Shown: positions 38,632 to 50,163, numbered from the stretch's first letter. The stretch is DNA of 64,000 nt from Acanthaster planci (GCF_001949145.1 NW_019091522.1:205048-269047), one strand, 5' to 3'. The notes: generated from the sequence alone by a model not told the origin. Translations and numbers: made by a program.

Positions 38632-38960
38632 TCATAATTTGTTTGACAAAACTTTCCCAATTTTAGTTACTTGTATCCCTCCACGAAGGTGAGACCGGAA
38701 CAAGTTGAGCTCCAGACTTCTCACATGTGTAATTATTTTATGGAGCAAGATGGTGTGACTAACAGTGTTAAAAGCTTTACAAAAATCTGCTCCTGTAAAT
38801 TTACAATGGCCCTTCTGCTTGAGCAGGAAGTCTGAAACATAAACAAGTGCTGTTGGTGTGGAATGAAGAGGTCTAAACCCCGATTGCTTTCGTGCTAAAC
38901 ATGTACTTATTGTGAGAAAATGGGAAAACAATGCTCAACAATGTTCACAGCAGTTGATGT
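38632..38960 (-). mobile_element. LINE reverse-transcriptase N-terminal relic, antisense
   Basis: On the - strand the frame contains QSGFRPLHSTPTALVYVSDF, then DFCKAFNTVSHTILLHKI, which are early conserved RT blocks of LINEs (QSGFR-HST and D-F-KAFDTV-H). The block GVPQGS and the FADD motif that should follow are missing. The orientation is opposite to the endonuclease relic at 36427 and the RT relic at 39201. Confidence 0.8.
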
Positions 38961-39200
38961 AACCGAAATATGTTTTTCTATTCAGCCAGGATGCAAAGAC
39001 TGGTTTGCGCATATCATGCCTTTTTGGAACTTTTTCACGGCGCAGTGGGAACCAGTACAGCATTGCGTATTGAGCATTATCATTGCGTGTGTAGCTATAA
39101 CGAAGGGAACTTGCAAAAAAAATGGAAGTATATTTAGGCTAGGTAAACAACTTGCTGATAAAGATTTTTGGATTGTGCCGTAAACATAGGCTCGGTCGGG

Positions 39201-39722
39201 GTAGACCGGAAGCATACCTACTTTGGGTCTTACGGAGCTGGCAGTAATTATGATGATGTTAATCAGGTTTTGCAGTCTGATCTTGAGAGCATTCATGATT
39301 GGTATGAATGTGCTCATCTTTCCATTAACCCTGATGAAACTAAAATTATGCTCTTCGGAATCTAATTGTGTTCACAATTTCGGTAAATATTTCACTTAAA
39401 GTCACGCTGTTGACAGAGTAATGGTATTTTCGGATCAAAGTTGATGAGGCCCTTACCTGGGAATCACATGTTTGGAATGTTTGTAAGTCGGTTGTTTGAA
39501 GATTCATTTCATTGGATGAATAACCAATTGGTTGTATAATTGTGTTCATAGTTTAGATTCAGACGGACTTTGTAATGGATGGTTTAACATAAGAAACGCC
39601 GATTCTCTGAATGTCGCTTAAAAGAAAGCTTCAGTGATCTATTAATCTTCCAGGTGCTAGTATGGAACAACTTACCTGTTATGGTCCAGAATTCATCACC
39701 AGTTGATTTCTTTAATATATGA
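39201..39722 (+). mobile_element. LINE reverse-transcriptase C-terminal relic
   Basis: Fragments in several frames give DVNQVLQSDLESIHDW, LSINPDETKIMLFG, ALTWESHVWNVCKSV and WNNLPVMVQNSSPVDFF. These are the successive post-catalytic RT blocks of CR1/L2-like LINEs: DL--I--W with LN--KTK-MLFG, the L-W--HV block, and the terminal WN-LP block. Order is colinear and + strand. It complements the inverted piece at 38632-38960, so both may derive from one insertion. Confidence 0.75.
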
Positions 39723-42174
39723 GAAAATTCATTTTTAAAAGTGCATTTTGAAATTTTTGACCGTCTTAACTTTTCATTTTACCATATTTTTAGAGTCCTT
39801 TTTTAACCTTCTACTTGTCTATTTGTCTTTTTTTGGAGTCACATGTTTATTATTTAATGCAGTGTATGGGATAATATTTTGTGTCCTAAATAAAGATAAT
39901 GGAAGGACCTACCCAGCTATCTACCTTAACTGCCTGATTGACGGACTGACTAAATACATTCATAAATAAATACATGCACATGTAAACAAATGTAAACAAA
40001 TGACTCTGTATTTCAAAGAGTCCCAATTTTGCAATACACCTTTCCTTAGCTAAACCTTCAGTTACTTCATGTCGTCTCTGTAAGACCTCTGCTTTGGTGT
40101 AATTTGGTGAAATGATTTTCTTTCTAGTTATGGCTATAAATGGGGTAGCTGATGAAAAAAGCAAGCGGTGTTTCGGTTTTTCTTTTGATCGCTAAACGCC
40201 TATGGGTGTCTCCTGGAAAGTACGAAAGCTGTTAGTAACACAGAGACAAAACGTAATTCCATTGTGTTGTGCGCCTAAAAAACGACAGATGTTAGCAAGA
40301 ATCCATTAAAACTACGTATAATGGGTCTTTCAGTTCACGAACATTATGACTGGGACAAACAAAACCCAACGCTACGGATACTGCACAGAACTTGTAGCCC
40401 TTTCTGTCAAACTGCATGCAAATAGTGTGTTTTTATACGATGGAATGTTTCCTAGGATATAAATTCCCAATGGCCAGCTTTAGCAACAAAAGTCAAAATG
40501 CCAAATATCGCACAAAGAACACCAGTCAAACATTTACGATTATTGATTGCAAACCACCTTATACATATGTTATTTTACGAAAGAAGAATACACCCCTTTT
40601 AGTATACTACAACTGTAAAAGTCTCGCACATCAAATCTCCCAAATGGGAATAGTTCCACGCGGAAACTAAAAAAGTTCAAGGTTTCCAGGTATACAACAG
40701 TCAGACTTCGAGGGCAGGCGCCGTAATTTTTCATCGCACAGAAAGGAGCTTTTATTGAAAAAGAAATAAATTTGCTTTTTTATTCTCACTTTTGGGGGTG
40801 TCTTGATGGGACGTAGGCGCGGACGGAAGGGTAACAATACCTTGTGGTGAATTGTTCTGCATTCAGCGTGAAATATAGCCCTGATCCGTAACCATCAGTC
40901 ATGTCACATGCGCGGTATCATTTAGGCACAATCCATCTTCCCGCACTTTTTGTTGTATGGCGGGCACAGAAAAGCAACTATTTAACTACCACAAACACGC
41001 ATTACCTCAATGCCACAAAGTCACCGAGCAAGGTGGAAAATTACTGAAATACCTTAATCCTTCCAACAATCAAAAGCCTGACTTTTTGGGCCCACAAAGG
41101 GCACAATGTGGTTTTTGTGCTGCAGAGAAGTTGCATAGTTACTTTTTCAAAAATTAAACTTGTGCCAATGGCGGCGCCAGCCCAGGAAACGTCAACATCG
41201 GCGCTGAATAGGACATGTTGAGTATCGGGGGACGACCCAGATACTACGGCTGTTTCGTTCGTAGCGTTGGGTGTTGCTTAGCGACTCCTCCGTTATTGCA
41301 ACCTCCAGCTTAATTATGGCTGTTTTGAAGCATTTATCACTGCCACCGTCGTTTGAGAAGTTGTCACTTTTGAACACCATTTCAAGTCAGTCATGTTCCA
41401 ATACAACATCCCCTCCCAGGACCGTAGAATATAGTCTGGTTTCCAGACCTGATAAATCCGACAACTATCCCTTTCGATTTAAGGGTTTGGTATCACCCAA
41501 TGTCACGTGACAATCAGGGGGATTTCCTCCTTTTTCCGAACACATACGAAAATATCAGAACACGTTATCGTCAAGTTTCGGATAGTACCGTTGATGGTCG
41601 GACATTTTCGGCAGTGTTTACGTACTAATCAAAAGATGAACATAACTGAAACACGTTTCAAAACGTATACAGTCATAATGGACGTATTAATTTAACAATT
41701 GATCTTGAATTCTTGAGTTTACGCTCAAATTGAAGGTCTCGTTGGCTTCTTTTCTATTAAGAGATAAATGCCGCACAGCAACTTTGGCAAACTATCCGTT
41801 CCGAGCGGAACAAAAGAGGGCGTGTTTTTTGGTACTCACCGTATAGGCGCGCCATGAGGCGCACAAGTATATGCACGGTTGACGCGGAACACGCCGAATA
41901 CGCGTAGATAACTTATTCCAGCTTGTATAGAGCATCAAAGTGTGACGTCACTGTGAACCAGAAAGTGCAGTGCAAACGAATGGAATACGCGTGCGTGTTG
42001 GTTCACGCGCTGGTTCTCACGCTAATGCCTTTAACACACTAATTGTGCGCGTGACGTATTCGCTTCGGTACTCTATGGTCTTTGCGTACGCGCAGAACGT
42101 GTGCAGGAACCCACTTGTTACCATTTGCCTTTCTTTCGCCGATTGGGGCTGCACTTCAGATTGGGACAGACACT
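39723..42174. other. Intergenic, no recognisable gene
   Basis: No recognisable exon. The segment at 41820-42160 is rich in CpG and in GCGCGTG/ACGCG words compared with its surroundings. Its function cannot be read from sequence. Confidence 0.5.
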
Positions 42175-42218
42175 ATATACATATGGAATTCCATATCTGC
42201 CGTCGCCCGTCGTCCGTC

Positions 42219-42979
42219 NNNNNNNNNNNNNNNNNNNNNNNNNNNNNNNNNNNNNNNNNNNNNNNNNNNNNNNNNNNNNNNNNNNNNNNNNNNNNNNNNN
42301 NNNNNNNNNNNNNNNNNNNNNNNNNNNNNNNNNNNNNNNNNNNNNNNNNNNNNNNNNNNNNNNNNNNNNNNNNNNNNNNNNNNNNNNNNNNNNNNNNNNN
42401 NNNNNNNNNNNNNNNNNNNNNNNNNNNNNNNNNNNNNNNNNNNNNNNNNNNNNNNNNNNNNNNNNNNNNNNNNNNNNNNNNNNNNNNNNNNNNNNNNNNN
42501 NNNNNNNNNNNNNNNNNNNNNNNNNNNNNNNNNNNNNNNNNNNNNNNNNNNNNNNNNNNNNNNNNNNNNNNNNNNNNNNNNNNNNNNNNNNNNNNNNNNN
42601 NNNNNNNNNNNNNNNNNNNNNNNNNNNNNNNNNNNNNNNNNNNNNNNNNNNNNNNNNNNNNNNNNNNNNNNNNNNNNNNNNNNNNNNNNNNNNNNNNNNN
42701 NNNNNNNNNNNNNNNNNNNNNNNNNNNNNNNNNNNNNNNNNNNNNNNNNNNNNNNNNNNNNNNNNNNNNNNNNNNNNNNNNNNNNNNNNNNNNNNNNNNN
42801 NNNNNNNNNNNNNNNNNNNNNNNNNNNNNNNNNNNNNNNNNNNNNNNNNNNNNNNNNNNNNNNNNNNNNNNNNNNNNNNNNNNNNNNNNNNNNNNNNNNN
42901 NNNNNNNNNNNNNNNNNNNNNNNNNNNNNNNNNNNNNNNNNNNNNNNNNNNNNNNNNNNNNNNNNNNNNNNNNNNNNNN
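42219..42979. other. Assembly gap (761 N)
   Basis: A run of N starts within the GACG-rich subterminal repeat, where assemblers commonly fail. Open frames reported across the gap are artefacts of reading N as residues. The true length is unknown. Confidence 0.99.
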
Positions 42980-43332
42980 TATCACACAGGCTATAGACCT
43001 AAAGTCTGGCTGTTAACGAGTAAAATTACGTGTAGAGTAACTAAGTTATCGAGAAAAACAATCTACCCTAACAAAAGTCTATTTTGTTGATTTATTTATG
43101 TAACCAAAATGGTGTTATTTCACATATACGTTACTTAGCCGATGTCAGGATATTATTTCTTCTTTCAATTGGAGTTTGGCGCAACTGCAAAAACGAATAC
43201 ATGTACATCTTCTAGTTCTATTGCTAAAATGAGAGTCAGGCATGGTGGATCGATCGAACAAGGACACGTACATGTGAAACGATCAAGGGTCAAAGTTAAA
43301 AACACCACTGCGCAATCGTGACAAAAAAAACC

Positions 43333-43431
43333 ACGGGCGATGCACGACGGGCGACGGGCGACGCACGACGGGCGACGCACGACGGGCGACGCACGTCGGG
43401 CGACGCACGACGGGCGACGCACGACGGCAGA
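43333..43431 (+). repeat. GACGGGCGACGCAC tandem array
   Basis: About seven near-identical 14-bp or shorter units (GACGGGCGACGCAC and variants) form a CpG-dense array just inside the right terminus of the inverted-repeat element. The left terminus shows the complementary words just before the gap. Confidence 0.85.
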
Positions 43432-43452
43432 TATGGAATTCCATAATATACA

Positions 43453-46206
43453 CGCAGTGACCGTCAACGCCTGTATCGACTGAAAATGCTCGGGAGGGCT
43501 TTCTCGTGTTTAGTTAGTTTAGTCTGTGTAATGTCAAACAATGATATTTTTCCCCTTGTGTATTTTGTACCGTTGTACACGGTACATTCTGAAATGGCTT
43601 TTATCTAACTGAGACCACGGACGTCATTTTTATTTGGTGTCTGTGGCACAGACGGGGCTTCCCTTGTGACCCCTGACATGTTTTGTTATGAACTATATTT
43701 AACCGTGGGCCATACATGACCTAAGATTTTACCAGGATTTGTCAGGAATCTTCAGGTCAGGTAACAAGTCACCGTAAAATACCTATTATTATTTTTCATT
43801 TTCCCCTGATTATCATCAGGTTCACTCGTTCCTGGCCCTGATGTACAGTCCACTAATTCAAGCCCAGTTGAAAACAGTGTAAATCCAGCACTGTTCAGGG
43901 CCCAATAACATGCATACCAACATCCCTGAGGTTTCTGAAACACAAGTTAAATTATTGTCTGGTCCCTAATCTTTCAATTTCTTTTCATTTTTTATGGTTA
44001 ACCTATTACATTTTCTAAGTATTCCCACACAACAATATCACCCCCCAAAAAGTAATTTTTCCAAAGTCTGCTTCCAGTCATTTTTCAAGTGGCAACCCTC
44101 AACTTTCCCGGGCACTTGGGACCATTTTTCAACCGTATTTTAACCATTCTGCTTCCAGATAAAAGGCCATAGACCAAGGGAATTAATCCTGGCAAATATT
44201 TACACAATCTCACCATTCTGGGGACCAAACAATCTCCTTTTTCAAAAGATGCTGTGGGGACACTTTTAATGCTAATGAGGCCAGAAATTTTCATTTGAAT
44301 CATAGTATACTGCACACAAACCCCCGCCCTTGCAGGGCTCAAGGATAGGTTAATGAAAACCATACGTCAAAAGGCCTTGTGGGTAATTAATTACCTTAAT
44401 CAATGTATAAAAATATTCTGTGCACGCTTGTCACACCGTGACGGAAGTGGTGACCTTTGTTATTATTGCGCTTTGAGGGATAGGATAATAAAACCAAAAG
44501 GAATAGGCCTAATGATGAAGGGGATAGTTAACTTACCATATCAACAGGCAGTTTGTGTATGTATGGGTAAGCTTAACGGATTGGGACAAGAAAGAGAATT
44601 GCAATGTGTAAGTCCAAGTCAGCAAAAACTGTCAAAGACCATTGAGCCAGTTCGGTAATTAAAAAAGCAAAGTCATTCGGGTACAAGGCACACGCGCGTG
44701 TCCACGTTGGGTTGCGTTGATATGGCAAATCCCTACGCGCGTCTGTGTGACCTTGTACGCGCTTAAATTGGGCATGCACTGTAGGAACGAGACTTGGACG
44801 TTGTTAACTCCCCCAATCGGGGGGGGGGTGTTTGCGCTTGATGTGCCGTACAACGGTGGGTGTGCCTATTCCATTCATTAAAGGGGGTGTTCATAAGGAA
44901 CTATTTCTTTTAAAGCTACAATCTCCAGCGTCTCTATTATCTACAAGGATTATGGAAGCACTCGTTCTATTTCCAGTGTGTTCACCAGCCCTTTGTTTCA
45001 TGGAGATTCTAGAAAAGGATTCCCATGTTCGCTTCTCGATTCGCTGCGCCGTGATCTCCTCAAATTAAAACCCCTAAAATCCATGCATAACAACGATTTA
45101 TTTTGTAAAACTCCCACATTTAACATTTAGTTTTTTCCTGAAATGTATGTGTAAAGGCCTCACCTTCAAACTGTAGTTGTTTAAAGGAAATCCTTCCCTT
45201 CAACATGACAGTTTTTCCGCACCGTTATAAAATCGAGTGATGCGTCCCATTCAAATTTTGTCCATTGAGTGTGGTACGCGTATAGTCTTCACGTTCGATC
45301 ACAACCATATATAGATATCAAAAGAATAAAAGAAACTAGATGGGAAGCGCATGCGCACGAGCCATTGTTTGTGCAGAGAATTTTCTTGCTGTGCATGGAC
45401 GAGCTAAAAAGTCACGTGAACAGGGCGAGTCGCAATGGGCAAAACGCATTGAAGAAAAATGAAGTCAAGATAAAAACTGTACGAAAAGTCTACATTGCAC
45501 ATTTTTGGTCTTTTGTCATTCATTATGCAGCCGATACTGCCATTTAATGTTTAAAATGCTACCCATGTACATGTATGTTACGACGTATATGGCAATATAC
45601 AAAATAGGGTCTAGTTCAAATAAATATTACTTGTCCTTTTTTACACAAAGAAATGTACAAAGAAAAAATCTGTGAAACGGAAAGCCAAATTCAAGGTTCT
45701 TCTTAAAGCCTCTACTAATACCGTAAAATCTCATTCTGTACAGGGAACTTGCTCAAGCGCTATATAACATTCTGTGTATTTATTAAATGTTAAACTTTTC
45801 TGCTCGGCATAAAATGTGAGCATATATTATATGCATTTTAATTAGCAGTGTCACAATTCATCCCAGAAGTTTAAGTGTATCGGCCTATTACTTCGCTTGA
45901 AAGGCATCACAATTCAAAGCGAAGCTTTCGGATCATTGATGGACTCAATAAGGATTGCTATTTGAATTCCTGTAAATAAATCCGTCTCGCGATCTCACAT
46001 TGGCCAGGCCTTGTTTACAAGAATAAAATCACAACAATAACAAGAAGAAACATGGACTAGTTTTCATAATGTTGAGGCTCAGAAAAAGACAGCTTAATGC
46101 ATGTCATTTAGATTGTGTAGAATGATACGAGTGGAACAAAGACCACAGCACACGAATTGCAGCACCATTTTTGCTGGAACATTGCAGAGTGCATTGTCGC
46201 AGTGAA
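43453..46206. other. Intergenic, no recognisable gene
   Basis: No recognisable exon. A C5-AATC-G9 hairpin-like tract lies near 44810-44830. Open frames at 43752-43943 and 44085-44363 on the - strand lack family motifs; the first follows a TTGTGTTTCAG acceptor-like site, but nothing supports an exon. Confidence 0.45.
44681..44758. repeat. Inverted repeat with GTACAAGG...CCTTGTAC arms
   Basis: The left arm GTACAAGGCACACGCGCGT pairs with a right arm that reads ACGCGCGTCTGTGTGACCTTGTAC, with small internal loops, around a spacer of about 34 bases. It may be a small palindromic element or a hairpin. No TSD is evident. Confidence 0.55.
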
Positions 46207-47130
46207 TAAGTCCTTTGAAAAGCACCAGTTTGGAGTATAGTCGTCTGACTTTATTTTCTTGTAGCCCTTTAGTTGTTGTCTTACCCAAATCGTATGATCT
46301 GATTTTCAAATAGTGATGGGCCACTTGCTGCATCAGACTAATTCCATGGCCGGCCTCACCAGTCGGGGCATCCTAGGTGCAGGCGTGTTGCGAGGAGAGG
46401 AACACGTTTCTTCTAACCATCTCCTGAATGATGCGAAATACCGTTCTGGAGAGCAGGTGGGACATTGAAGATGGCCGCTTGCTGTTATACAGGCGAAACA
46501 CCCTCTCTGCAGTTTTGCACACTACTAAGACGACTCGAGATGGGTAGATCAGTCCCCCGTTATCCCAGAGATTTATCAGATGAAGATCTAGCTCGGGAGC
46601 AAGACCGGTCGGTTGTCGCACAAGGGAATCCATTTACTTGACGCACTGGATCATTTCAAGGAGCTTTCTGACTACATACCCTACAATGTATGCAACAACA
46701 TTGCAATTGAAATCTGTGAGTGCGCCCGGAGACGGAATAGTGGATGGCATGGTGGTCGAAGTATCAGGTGTTAGTGGCATCGCCGAGCTCAGAATTCTGG
46801 TGTCATCTTGGCTTGTTGCATTGGTGTTGGAAGATGTGCTAATGTGACACTTCAGAAGTTGTTTACATGCGTGTCTGTTTTTGTTGAAGAGTCATGTGAG
46901 TGTAATATTATCATATTACATGTATTTGCAAACACTGTGCCGCATCCATTTTGCAAACATCCCCAACTGCAGGTTTGTGAACTTTGCCTGGATTAGGGAA
47001 CGAGTCGTTCCTTTTTCAGACTGCGCACTATGTCCTTCACAGATAAAAAGTTGGTTGTTGATTGCAGGTTTGTTTTCTGCAGCCGTTTGTTTTCCTTTTC
47101 CAGCTGGGCGATGCGATCGTTTGAGGAGGA
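46207..47130 (-). pseudogene. P-element/THAP9-like transposase relic
   Basis: On the - strand, starting near 47125, a coiled-coil segment DRIAQLEKENKRLQ resembles the one after the THAP domain in THAP9 and P-element transposases. After an unrelated or decayed stretch come AYIVGYVVRKLLEMIQC (AGY-VRKL block), then LINLWDNGGLIYPS (the NRGGL--PS block), and, in another frame, HHYLKIRSY and VRRLYSKLVLFKGL, matching the terminal block KLTKLILFKHQ-type. All blocks occur in family order. The DDE/RNase-H core and a THAP zinc finger are not detectable, and stops and frameshifts interrupt it. The family call rests on motif recognition and not on a search. Confidence 0.62.
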
Positions 47131-47793
47131 CTGTATGCATATTCGGCCGGCATTTCAATTTATGCAAACTGAAAAATCCCGTGAACTAAAAGAGAAATAT
47201 CCTGCCAAAAATTGACCTATCGTTTCCGAAAATGTAAATACACGAAGAACCGTGCAATTCGGTGTTCTCGTACGCGAATGAACAGTTGTTTCTTATGGGA
47301 CGACGGCTAAGCCCGGCTTCCCTCCCGTAAACAAGCAAATAATGCAAAACATAATGCATGAATATCATTTTCGGAAATAGCAGACCATTTTATTATTAAA
47401 TAACCCACTCGAAATCGATAATATTGAACTGCTTTGTATGTCTGTGTGTATATATTTGTTTTTAATTCAGTTTTTGCACCTGTTGTCTGTGATCTAACCT
47501 AGGTAATATTTTCACTTTGGATTAATTCAATCATGATTTGTTCATCAATAAAATGAAAGTCTTACTTTTAATTTTACACACTCGCAGGAAAGTTGTACTA
47601 AATTTCATTTATATATTGAATGGAATTTTATTGAAAACTGACATGTGGCATGTGAAACTTTCCTGTGAGTACTCAGTGAGCACAGTTTAAATTTAGTAGC
47701 CAAACTAACGTACTGCCATTTTTACCAAAGACAGTTATTAATGAGATTTTAAAAAAACTTTTTAGTTCACAACTTCATTACATGAACCTATAA

Positions 47794-47883
47794 AATTACT
47801 CGTTCTCAGTTAAACCTTTTTCATTCCGGAAAATAGTTGTTAAATTTCCGGAATTAAAAAAGTTTAACTGAGAACGAGTAATT
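47794..47883. repeat. Near-perfect hairpin, 39-bp arms
   Basis: The arms at 47794-47832 and 47845-47883 are complementary at 37 of 39 positions around a 12-base loop. The stem starts AATTACTCGTTCTCAG and ends ATTCCGGAAA. It is either a tiny MITE or a hairpin capable of forming dsRNA if transcribed. Confidence 0.85.
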
Positions 47884-48837
47884 CTATTAATTAGGCAAAG
47901 TTTCTTTCAATGCGTTGAATTTGAATTTCCTTGTTTGTAACTTCATGCAACAAAAATGTCAGTCTCTGCTTCACGCTATGGCTGCGTCTCTGCCTTGTCA
48001 TTCATATCACATTGTCTGTCATATATACGATTTGTGCTCAATGCGTCTGCAGATCTGACATACACAAGTTTTCTGAAATCTGGGGGAAATAAAGGACAAA
48101 TAAATCATTCAGTTTTTGAAACCACTTTTGCCAGTAAGTAATATTTCAGACGGTCCCAATTTCAATATAGTGAAGTCTCGTATACAAAGCCTGACAGGCT
48201 AGATCGACATGTCAGAATCAAATAGACAAAAGTTACAGTGGAAGTAACAACATAATAGCTTTTACAAATGAAAAATTTAGAAAAGTATGTTATTTTCAAC
48301 AGTAGCAGGCCATGATCCTGTTTTTCTTTTTCGTGCATTCATTCCAACTTTGTGTTTTCATTTTAAGAGTGAGTTGATGAAGAAAAGGTTTTATTTTATT
48401 TATTTCTTTAAATCATATGTATTTAGATCGTCGCAACCAACTATGATCAGCATTGTCTCCAGGAAATAAATAAAATTAACGTCAGCCACAACAAAACTTT
48501 TAGCTTTTTCCTACTCTAATTCTGATCTTTCTAATAATTGTTTTTAAATCCGTTCTAAGATACAGTACATCAATCATTATTATGTGCTTGCTAATGTAAT
48601 GCGAATCTGATGGGAAATTATGTGCGTGGCCAAACAGAAAGACACCGTCACAATGAATAGGGTCCACAGTGTTTTATTATGAAACATGGACTGATATCAT
48701 TGAATGTATGATGTTGATGAAGTTAAAGAGGAAGACTGAACTGAAGGAAGACTGAAGACTGAATATTCTGAGGGTAATAATATAGTGCAGGCTGGATGGT
48801 AACTACCTAAACCCGTGTTCAAACCTGCGGTCGTACA
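47884..48837. other. Intergenic, no recognisable gene
   Basis: No exon or element recognised in this AT-rich stretch. Confidence 0.5.
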
Positions 48838-49441
48838 ATTGTAGACAAGTTGTCTGGAGGAGTGAGAGAATTACTTGGAAACTGCTGGCACGGATCACAG
48901 AGAAATATTTATAAGGTTACAAATTTACCACAAATGGGAACTTCATCAACGGTCTTAAAAAAGAAATTGGACAGACATTCGAACAAGGATCAGCCGGGTA
49001 AAATTCTGGGCTTACACTTATTATGTGAGAGCACCTACATACCCAGATTTTGTTTTTGCTCGTTTTCATTTTTTTGGGGATAAAATATGACACAACTAAT
49101 TCAATTTGATGAACGGATGAAAAAGCCCCACCCCCCAAAAAAAAATTGTAGACAAATTGTCTGGAGGGTTGGGAGTACTACTTGGAAATTTGCTGGCGCA
49201 TGGCATGGACCACAGAGAAATATTTATAAGGTTACAAATCTACCACAAATTCATTGGACGGACATTCGAACAAGGATCGGCCGGGTAAGTTAAAGAGAGA
49301 CAAACTCTGGGCTTAGGGCCTACACTTATTATGTGACAGCAGTTCCTACATACGCAGGTTTTCTATTTGCTCTTTTTTCATGTTTTTTCTCAATAAAATA
49401 TGACAGAAATTAATTCTAATTGATGAATGGATGAGATAAAA
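48838..49441 (+). repeat. Tandem duplication, two units of about 307 bp
   Basis: The segment from ATTGTAGACAAGTTGTCTGG (48838) recurs from 49145 with small indels and substitutions. Shared words include AATATTTATAAGGTTACAAA, GACATTCGAACAAGGATC and ACACTTATTATGTGA. In unit 1 a short frame reads TSSTVLKKKLDRHSNKDQP, reminiscent of the last residues of some LINE ORF2 proteins, but this is too short to assign. Confidence 0.8.
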
Positions 49442-49544
49442 ACAAGGAAAACTCAACCCCATGAACGAGTAACATACTTAGCAAGCACGGGGGACGGAAA
49501 TGAAAGAAAACAGTAAAGGCGCCCTCTGTAAACACCATGCAGCA

Positions 49545-49785
49545 ACGGGCGAGAGCACACGACGCGTCGCGTCGTGCGTTGTGTCGTGTGTGTGTCGCGT
49601 TTCAGACGACGTAAAAGGCGACGCGATGCACGACATGACGTATGACGCGACGCGGGACGGCACGACGCGACCCACGAAGCGTCGTGTTTGTACAGACGTG
49701 ATGGCAAGCAGAGCGCGGTGCGACCCGACGGCACGACGCAAGGGAGCCGTCGTGCCGTCGCGTCGTGTAGTTGCATCGCCTGGAG
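49545..49785. repeat. CpG-dense CGACG/CGTCG patch
   Basis: The interval is made of CGACGCG, GTCGTGC and GACGGCACGACG words on both strands. It is sharply CpG-enriched relative to the flanks and partly self-complementary (CACGACGCG words near both edges). It uses the same vocabulary as the array at 43333-43431. Open frames on both strands (49478-49990 -, 49500-49808 +) follow from this composition and are not genes. Confidence 0.6.
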
Positions 49786-50163
49786 GGAGGCAAAATTGTC
49801 GTAAATAGTACACCATGTTAAACACTTTTGGGTAAAGACACATTAACACTGAATTTGACTGAAGGGCCAAGTCCTCGTTAAAGTATTTTGGGAGATGGTG
49901 GGCCTCAGCACATAAACATGACTTTTGCTTTAGTAAAGCATTTTCATTTTGGACCGACCATGGCGAAAATCTTCTGATCGGTTTAGACATCTTTCTACAT
50001 GCCTGTTCATTTTGCCTTTATTCAGTCTTTACAGAGTCACAAATTTTGAGACCAAACGTTAAAACTTGATTTGTTATCCTGCATTTTAAGAAAGACTTCT
50101 GTGACAATCTACTTTCAGGTGGCTCCATTAAGTTTAGAATTCTCCATGACACCCCTGCACAGA
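49786..50163. other. Intergenic, no recognisable gene
   Basis: Nothing recognised beyond AT-rich unique-looking sequence. Confidence 0.5.

Larger units (their letters stand above)
42175..43452. mobile_element. Inverted-repeat element with 7-bp target duplication, interrupted by an assembly gap
   Basis: The left end TATGGAATTCCATATCTGCC (from 42182, continuing GTCG) is repeated in inverted orientation at the right end (to 43445). The 7 bases outside each end are identical, ATATACA (42175-42181 and 43446-43452), a perfect direct duplication. Next to each terminus lies a GACGGGCGACGCAC-type array. The N run 42219-42979 lies inside, so the interior is largely unknown. About 340 bp of the known interior (42980-43320) has no transposase motif. 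I infer a cut-and-paste or foldback DNA transposon of unassigned family. Confidence 0.7.

Noticed and set aside
41970-43090. ORFs of 270-348 residues
   Set aside because: They are mostly runs of N translated as unknown residues across the assembly gap.
43752-43943. Possible - strand exon after a TTGTGTTTCAG acceptor-like site
   Set aside because: No recognisable protein family, no matching partner exons and only a weak donor; such sites are frequent by chance.
49478-49990. 170-codon - strand ORF and its + strand partner
   Set aside because: The frames coincide with the CpG-dense GACG patch, which suppresses stop codons on both strands; the residues are low complexity.
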